DNA of 64,000 bases from Trypanosoma brucei gambiense DAL972. Its lineage: Eukaryota > Euglenozoa > Kinetoplastea > Trypanosomatida > Trypanosomatidae. The stretch is taken from NCBI RefSeq assembly GCF_000210295.1, contig NC_026741.1, positions 1,550,001-1,614,000 on the forward strand, in the 5' to 3' direction. This document shows positions 59,510 through 64,000 of this stretch, piece by piece; the first letter of the stretch is position 1, and the number at the start of each line of letters is the position of its first letter. The notes beneath the pieces were generated by a model. That model did not search any database, was not told the origin of the DNA, and saw only the letters and a list, made by a program, of their open reading frames with translations. Made by a program: the position numbers and the translations under genes.

Positions 59510-61327
59510 ATGCGGGGAATATCAGCTCTGTACTACGTGGCCTGTGAACGCGAAGGATGTTTGGCCAACTCACTCTTCGTTCATTTTTGCATAAACCTCG
59601 ATTCCTCTGATGATTGCCCAAAAAATATCGACCTCTGTTCGAACTATTTAGGTGACGCGGGTTGTGCTGCAATCATTAGGACGGTAGCCGTTATGGCCTG
59701 GGTTCATCGCGTGGAAATGCGGGGTTGTGGGGCTGGTGAGAAAGCGACACGAGCGCTTGTGGAAGTTGTAGCTGACCATCCGAACCTCCGCTGCGTTGAC
59801 TTTCGGGGTGAGAACAGCACAGTGTTTGCCGTATCGGGAAGATTGCTACTTCGCTTGCTGGCTCGCTTAAAAAGGCTTGTGGTGCTCGTAAACTATGACG
59901 ATTTTCCTCCAACGATGGCTAATAGACTTCGGGCATACAATGAATGTCACGACCAGCTGCAAAGAGAGGAAGAAGAACATGAGAAGGCGGTCCAAATGGG
60001 TATAGCCAACTCGTATGAGTCCCTCCGAGAAGAAGAAAGAATACGCAATCTTCTTTACATTCCTACACTAGATAGCGATGGTAACCAACTTTACAGCGAA
60101 GGAAGTGACATTTTACACCTTGTCGACGGCCTCAATACGCATATGGAAGACTACTTGGAAGCGTATGCTTATGTTGGACGGGCGGCCGCGCAACTGGCGA
60201 TTGACCTCGGGCCAACGATTCTACCGTGCATCCGTGCAACGGCTCCCGCAGCGCCGGTGTGCTTGTCAGCACCCAGCAGACTTGTGTACCCCGTAGGTGT
60301 TGCATCGTCACTACGGGCAATCGATGCCCTTTTTACTGGATTGCGCGCCAACCCATTCCTCCGTCAGGAACTAGAAGAGGCCCGCGGATCAATACTTGGC
60401 ATGTACATCACCAAATTGCAAGAGCTGCGCGGCGAGTACGAGTCATTGGTAGCGAAGCGAATGGGGCCATTTCCCTCCTACAAGGAGTGGAAGTTGGAAA
60501 AAGAGATGCGACCACTTTACAACAGGATTGTAGCTGGTATCACACAAGGCTCCATGTTGGATTTGCCGTCAATGAAACATATCGAGGAGCGACTTCGAGA
60601 ACTCCGTCAGTTGGTTTTAGACAGTCTTCTCGAGGGACGGGAGCGAGCGCTTCAAGTCCCGCTCTTGCAGTTGCGTTACTTCGCTTATAACCACTCAACG
60701 GAAACTAAGGCGTGGACTGTAGATTACATCAAAGGCACGCGGGCGTACATGCACCAAAAGCAGAAGGAAAAAGAACCAAAGTTGCGTATTCGTGTGGATG
60801 ACGATGGCGACGAGAATGAACAACGGGGGAAGGAGGACTCCGGTGTGGAGTCGGACGAGGAGCAGTATGACAACGAAGTGGTGAAACGACTAGGCAGTGG
60901 GTCTCCAAAGCACACTCGGTTGTGCCTGAAGGCCTTGCGTGAACTTCGTGAAATGATTTCAGATCCGTACATACAAGCGCGATATGCAGTGACAAAGGCT
61001 CTTAGCGACCTACTTCCGCCAGAGTTTAAGTTCTTTTTGTGTGATTTGGTACTTCGGAGAGCTGCTCTTCTCTACACCCCACGGATATTTGTGCTGGATG
61101 GGGACGACAGGCGATCTTCGTGGCATGTACAGGGTGTCTGGAACATGGGGAATGAATCCGATGATCCCTATGATATTGTGGGCATATTCCAACGGGTACT
61201 CGGAAGGAGAGAATTCTCTGAAGTATTGTGTGCCTTTGAGGAGTGGTATCGCTTGCATCAAGTGGAGCGATATGACATCACGTATGTCAGCCGCCAGGAA
61301 TTGCTCGCCGTCATGACGGATGCGTAG
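59510..61327 (+). CDS. LRR-like N-domain protein of unknown function (605 aa)
   Basis: The N-terminal 130 residues look like ribonuclease-inhibitor-type leucine-rich repeats: NIDLCSNYLGDAGCAAIIRTV, VHRVEMRGCGAGEKATRALVEV, and NLRCVDFRGE. A Glu-rich helix (about 145-185) follows, then a largely helical region (200-420), an acidic disordered stretch (about 425-455, DDDGDENEQRGKEDSG) and a C-terminal helical domain (470-605; LCLKALRELREMISDPYIQA, WNMGNESDDPYDIVGIF). No catalytic motif, membrane helix or named family is visible to me. The layout is compatible with kinetoplastid flagellar proteins, many of which carry such LRR heads. Confidence 0.88.
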   Translation: MRGISALYYVACEREGCLANSLFVHFCINLDSSDDCPKNIDLCSNYLGDAGCAAIIRTVAVMAWVHRVEMRGCGAGEKATRALVEVVADHPNLRCVDFRGENSTVFAVSGRLLLRLLARLKRLVVLVNYDDFPPTMANRLRAYNECHDQLQREEEEHEKAVQMGIANSYESLREEERIRNLLYIPTLDSDGNQLYSEGSDILHLVDGLNTHMEDYLEAYAYVGRAAAQLAIDLGPTILPCIRATAPAAPVCLSAPSRLVYPVGVASSLRAIDALFTGLRANPFLRQELEEARGSILGMYITKLQELRGEYESLVAKRMGPFPSYKEWKLEKEMRPLYNRIVAGITQGSMLDLPSMKHIEERLRELRQLVLDSLLEGRERALQVPLLQLRYFAYNHSTETKAWTVDYIKGTRAYMHQKQKEKEPKLRIRVDDDGDENEQRGKEDSGVESDEEQYDNEVVKRLGSGSPKHTRLCLKALRELREMISDPYIQARYAVTKALSDLLPPEFKFFLCDLVLRRAALLYTPRIFVLDGDDRRSSWHVQGVWNMGNESDDPYDIVGIFQRVLGRREFSEVLCAFEEWYRLHQVERYDITYVSRQELLAVMTDA

Positions 61328-61679
61328 TCTGCCTGCACACCGTTGTCGCTTAATCTCTTACGTCACTTTTGTCCTGAGTTTTTAATGTGACACTCTGTCT
61401 CGCGTATGTATACCATTTCCCGTTAGATCGGCGTAGCACGTGCAGGCAGTCACCCTTGCTGGTGGAAGAGACGGGAAAAGGCAAGAAAGGGGAGCACTGG
61501 CCTTTTAAAAAAAAACTACTACAGCACTACAGCGCAATGTCCCGTTGCTGTTTCGTCTCTGTTTCGGGGTCTAACCCCCCCTCCCATTCTTATTCTAATT
61601 ACTATTACTTCCTATCACTTTTTTTCTTACTTTAATCTCTTGCTGGTTGGTTTGGTAACCATGGTGGACGTAGACGCAT
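61328..61679. other. Spacer upstream of the cyclophilin-like gene
   Basis: 352 nt with no gene. The C/T tract 61575-61640 is followed by an ATG at 61661 (a 15-codon frame in another register) and then the first AG, at 61672-61673. Splicing there discards that ATG and leaves 61680 as the first start codon after only 6 nt. Confidence 0.55.
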
Positions 61680-62429
61680 ATGAGCGGAAAACATCTTTTG
61701 CATCGTGAGCCATTGGGCACACCGCATCGAGGAATTGCTCTGGCACACAACTCGAATCCAGTTGTGTTTCTAGAAATACAGTTTCCAAAAAGTGAGAAGG
61801 TTACGGTAGCCGGCGTACAGCAGCAATCGCAACCCGTCCGCTTACTATTTGAGCTTTTCTTCGACTTAGCGCCCACACTGGCAACCAACATGTATGGACT
61901 GTGCATCGGGAGCTGCACTCGGTTAGTAAATCACCGTGTGCAAGCAGCGGGTTACAAGGACACCGTGCTGCACGATGCCTTCGTTGGTCAGTATGTTGTT
62001 GGGGGTGATGTGATGGGTGCGGCTGGAAGTGGTTTCTTTTCCGCACTCGGAGAACGGCAGGGCCCGCTGCAAGTGCCTCAAAATGAACTTGAGTCCCTTA
62101 GCAAGATGGCTCCGGAACGCTGTCGGCAGCAGCTTGGTATATACTTGCAGTATTGGAATCATACGCAGCAGCCGGAAGGGGGAGCCCCCAGTACGGCGAA
62201 AGTTGCGTCTACTTTTCGTATTGATACCGTGGCGCGTGGTGCAGCGGCCAAAATGTCGGATGATGGTGTTCTTATCGGCCGCCTGGTCGCTCACGATGCC
62301 GAGCAGCGTGCAGTGGCTGAGCGACAGCTTGCCGAGTTAGCTCGATCTGTGTATCATGCACGGCGCGTTGGCTCACCGCAGGAGCAGTCGCAACTTTTCC
62401 CGGTTATCACTCTGTGCGGAGAGATGTGA
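61680..62429 (+). CDS. Cyclophilin-like protein lacking catalytic residues
   Basis: The 249-residue protein has a cyclophilin-type core. Strands VVFLEIQF and VRLLFELFFDLAPTLATNM match the family's opening (F-x-L-x-x-x-x-P-x-x-x-x-N). GYKDTVLHDAFVGQYVVGGD (91-110) lines up with the active-site strand of CypA (GYKGS.FHRIIP.FM.QGGD), and VLIGRLV with VVFGKV. Three catalytic positions are changed: the Arg after His is D99, the Phe is Q104, and the Gln before GGD is V107. The QFFI...LDGKHVVFG region is also replaced. It probably keeps the fold but not prolyl isomerase activity, and may serve as a binding module. There is a helical C-terminal extension (AEQRAVAERQLAELARSVYH). Confidence 0.8.
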   Translation: MSGKHLLHREPLGTPHRGIALAHNSNPVVFLEIQFPKSEKVTVAGVQQQSQPVRLLFELFFDLAPTLATNMYGLCIGSCTRLVNHRVQAAGYKDTVLHDAFVGQYVVGGDVMGAAGSGFFSALGERQGPLQVPQNELESLSKMAPERCRQQLGIYLQYWNHTQQPEGGAPSTAKVASTFRIDTVARGAAAKMSDDGVLIGRLVAHDAEQRAVAERQLAELARSVYHARRVGSPQEQSQLFPVITLCGEM

Positions 62430-62689
62430 GGTTGCGTATGGACATGCCACATTACACTTTGTGCATGTGTACAGTTTGTGCATATTTGTTGTGATTCTCT
62501 TATTTTTCGCTTCTGTTCCTTTCTGTGCTGCTTTTTCTTCCGCCGTATCTTCCGCTGTCCGCCCAACTGTTCTCTGTATTATTATTATTATTATTTTTGT
62601 GGGGGGCACTCCCTCTTATCTGTACGTGATGACCAGGACAACTCCACTGGTGGCGAGCTTAGGTGGAGAGGTGCCATTTGTCGGGATTC

Positions 62690-63955
62690 ATGGAAGACGC
62701 GGTAGAGGCGCACCGCACTGAGTTGGTGGTGGCCCTCTGCGGTTCCGAAAAGAAACACCGACAGTCGTTTGAAAAAATCCGACGGTACGCTGAAGGCATA
62801 AGAGACGAAAGTGGTAAGAATGGTACACCTACCTTTGGCGGTGGACGCACCTTTGTCTTTGTTGATATGAAGTACGATGCCCACAACCGCGAGATGACCA
62901 CCGACGATGATGATATGAAAGTGGATGTAGTTCTTCACAAGTTGAGTACGCTGCCGCCAGAGGCCTTCGGTGCGCTTCTGGAGTGGTGTGAGGCAACATC
63001 AGCAAAGCGACGACAGAAACGGTTACCACCCGTTGTTGTAATTGACCCTCCTAACGCGGCGCGAGTCGTTATGAAGCGTTCCACATTGGCCAAAGCTCTT
63101 GAGGGTCGACCGGTACCATCATTTTTCCTGACACCCCGTTCGTGGTTTTGTTCTTGTGGTGGTGGAGCGCTGGAACCACTTGGGTGGCGGAACACTGATT
63201 CCACCGTGATCCCCGATACCACAGAGGGTAGCTGTGAGTGGTGGATCACCAAAACAGATCTTAGCACAGGTCCATCCTACACTCATCGCATGGTCGTATG
63301 GCAGGGACCAGTTCCAACAAATGGCGTACCCGAAGCAGTGATGAAACTCCTGCCCTCTGAGTCGCAAACGTACATTGTCCAGAAGTTTTTCTTGAGTGCC
63401 CTTCCCTTTGTTCTGAAGGTGTACTGTGTGAGAGAATACGTGGCCATCCGAGCGGTTTCAGCCTTTTCATTGTTACGTGCTTTGCTGGACGGCTATTCTT
63501 CCATAAACAGCAACCGTGAAGGTTTTCAACCTGTCTGTATCGATTCCCAAAAGATATTTGCAAATAAAGATCTGTGGGATCAGCAAAACCCACAGTTAGC
63601 GCAGCATTGGCAGCGTTATCTTATTGAGGGCGGGGAAGCCCACACCCAGTGCAAGGCGATTGCTGCTCAACTGTCGCAGACGTTGCAACTGTCGCTTTTC
63701 GGTTTTGATTTACTATTGTTACCTAAGGATTTACCTTCCGGTAATCAGCCTATACTTGAGAGCCCCATAACTGCGGAAGCAGTGGGGGCGCTGCTGTTTG
63801 AAGAAAAAGGTGTCGGTTCCCCTACAATTCTTCTACGCACTGCGGTGCCGATGGTTGTAGATGTTAATTACTTCCCGGGTTATGCTGGGATGTCCGAAGT
63901 GGAACGCCGTATAACGGAAATGATCGAGTCAAGTGTTGTTTCAAAAGATTGCTAA
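62690..63955 (+). CDS. Inositol-tetrakisphosphate 1-kinase (ITPK)-like ATP-grasp kinase
   Basis: The 421-residue protein (first ATG 62690) matches ITPK1, inositol 1,3,4-trisphosphate 5/6-kinase. VVVIDPPNAARVVMKRSTLA at 115-134 is the family's DP...DR-type segment, followed by VPSFFLTP. YIVQKFF and ALPFVLKVYCVREYVAIRA form the ATP-grasp lysine/beta-strand part, SLFGFDLLLL has the metal Asp at 340, and VVDVNYFPGYAGM carries D391 and N393, which in ITPK bind Mg2+. These enzymes phosphorylate inositol phosphates in the cytosol. A Cys/Gly insert (WFCSCGGGALEPLG) and an extra loop near 360-380 are unlike animal ITPK1. Substrate preference cannot be read from sequence. The likely acceptor is AG 62634-62635. 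Confidence 0.9.
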   Translation: MEDAVEAHRTELVVALCGSEKKHRQSFEKIRRYAEGIRDESGKNGTPTFGGGRTFVFVDMKYDAHNREMTTDDDDMKVDVVLHKLSTLPPEAFGALLEWCEATSAKRRQKRLPPVVVIDPPNAARVVMKRSTLAKALEGRPVPSFFLTPRSWFCSCGGGALEPLGWRNTDSTVIPDTTEGSCEWWITKTDLSTGPSYTHRMVVWQGPVPTNGVPEAVMKLLPSESQTYIVQKFFLSALPFVLKVYCVREYVAIRAVSAFSLLRALLDGYSSINSNREGFQPVCIDSQKIFANKDLWDQQNPQLAQHWQRYLIEGGEAHTQCKAIAAQLSQTLQLSLFGFDLLLLPKDLPSGNQPILESPITAEAVGALLFEEKGVGSPTILLRTAVPMVVDVNYFPGYAGMSEVERRITEMIESSVVSKDC

Positions 63956-64000
63956 AGCGGTGTGGGTGGTAGCAGAATCATCTCAGTTCTTTGGACTGTT
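63956..64000. other. Window end, start of 3' UTR
   Basis: The last 45 bases hold nothing identifiable beyond the beginning of the ITPK-like gene's 3' UTR. Confidence 0.5.

Overview
The window reads as a protein-coding block of a kinetoplastid chromosome, almost certainly from the Trypanosoma brucei group. All 24 genes I can support lie head to tail on the + strand. None shows a spliceosomal intron. They are separated by pyrimidine-rich, microsatellite-rich spacers in which a polypyrimidine tract followed by the first AG usually precedes the start codon. This is the layout of one polycistronic transcription unit processed by spliced-leader trans-splicing. There is no strand switch, rRNA, tRNA, transposon or CRISPR array that I can see. 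Species-level hints are a SAXO/MAP6-type axonemal protein with the CxC..CxC N-terminus, a transketolase ending in the glycosomal signal SHL, tandem identical RPS8 copies and the AT/GT microsatellite style. From memory the gene order matches T. brucei chromosome 8, but I could not check this.

Layout: 0-4.3 kb holds a tiny eL41 gene (too short for most ORF cut-offs), a PPR protein, a single-pass membrane protein with what looks like a degenerate AAA+ domain, and mitochondrial 2-amino-3-ketobutyrate CoA ligase. 5.3-9.6 kb is a 1412-residue coiled-coil protein. 9.6-17.7 kb is unusually gene-poor: only a membrane-anchored glycerophosphodiesterase and a UBE2C-like E2 stand in about 8 kb. 17.7-29.4 kb has a 1043-residue unknown, HMG-CoA synthase, a membrane protein, a CID (Pcf11-type) protein and a kelch protein. 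29.4-38.6 kb has a long spacer, two identical RPS8 copies, transketolase, RPL26 and a BolA3-like protein. 39.5-51.8 kb holds tubulin cofactor D, the class III PI3-kinase VPS34, a PCIF1-like putative cap adenosine methyltransferase, a small kinetoplastid protein and SAXO. 53.5-64 kb holds a beta-propeller/coiled-coil protein (Nup88-like layout), two unknowns, a cyclophilin-like protein that lacks the catalytic residues, and an ITPK-like inositol phosphate kinase.

As usual for such units, neighbours are not functionally grouped. There are still themes: ribosomal proteins (eL41, eS8 x2, uL24), mitochondrial acetyl-CoA/isoprenoid chemistry (KBL, HMGS), microtubule cytoskeleton (TBCD, SAXO, coiled-coil proteins), phosphoinositide/inositol metabolism (VPS34, ITPK, GDPD), and RNA polymerase II/cap biology (CID protein, PCIF1-like protein). 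Gene expression is expected to be set after transcription, so the long UTR-type spacers are the main candidate regulatory DNA. The best candidates for something undescribed are the degenerate AAA+ membrane protein, the PCIF1-like protein with an altered catalytic tetrad, the catalytically empty cyclophilin, and a CID protein in an organism group whose Pol II lacks heptad repeats.
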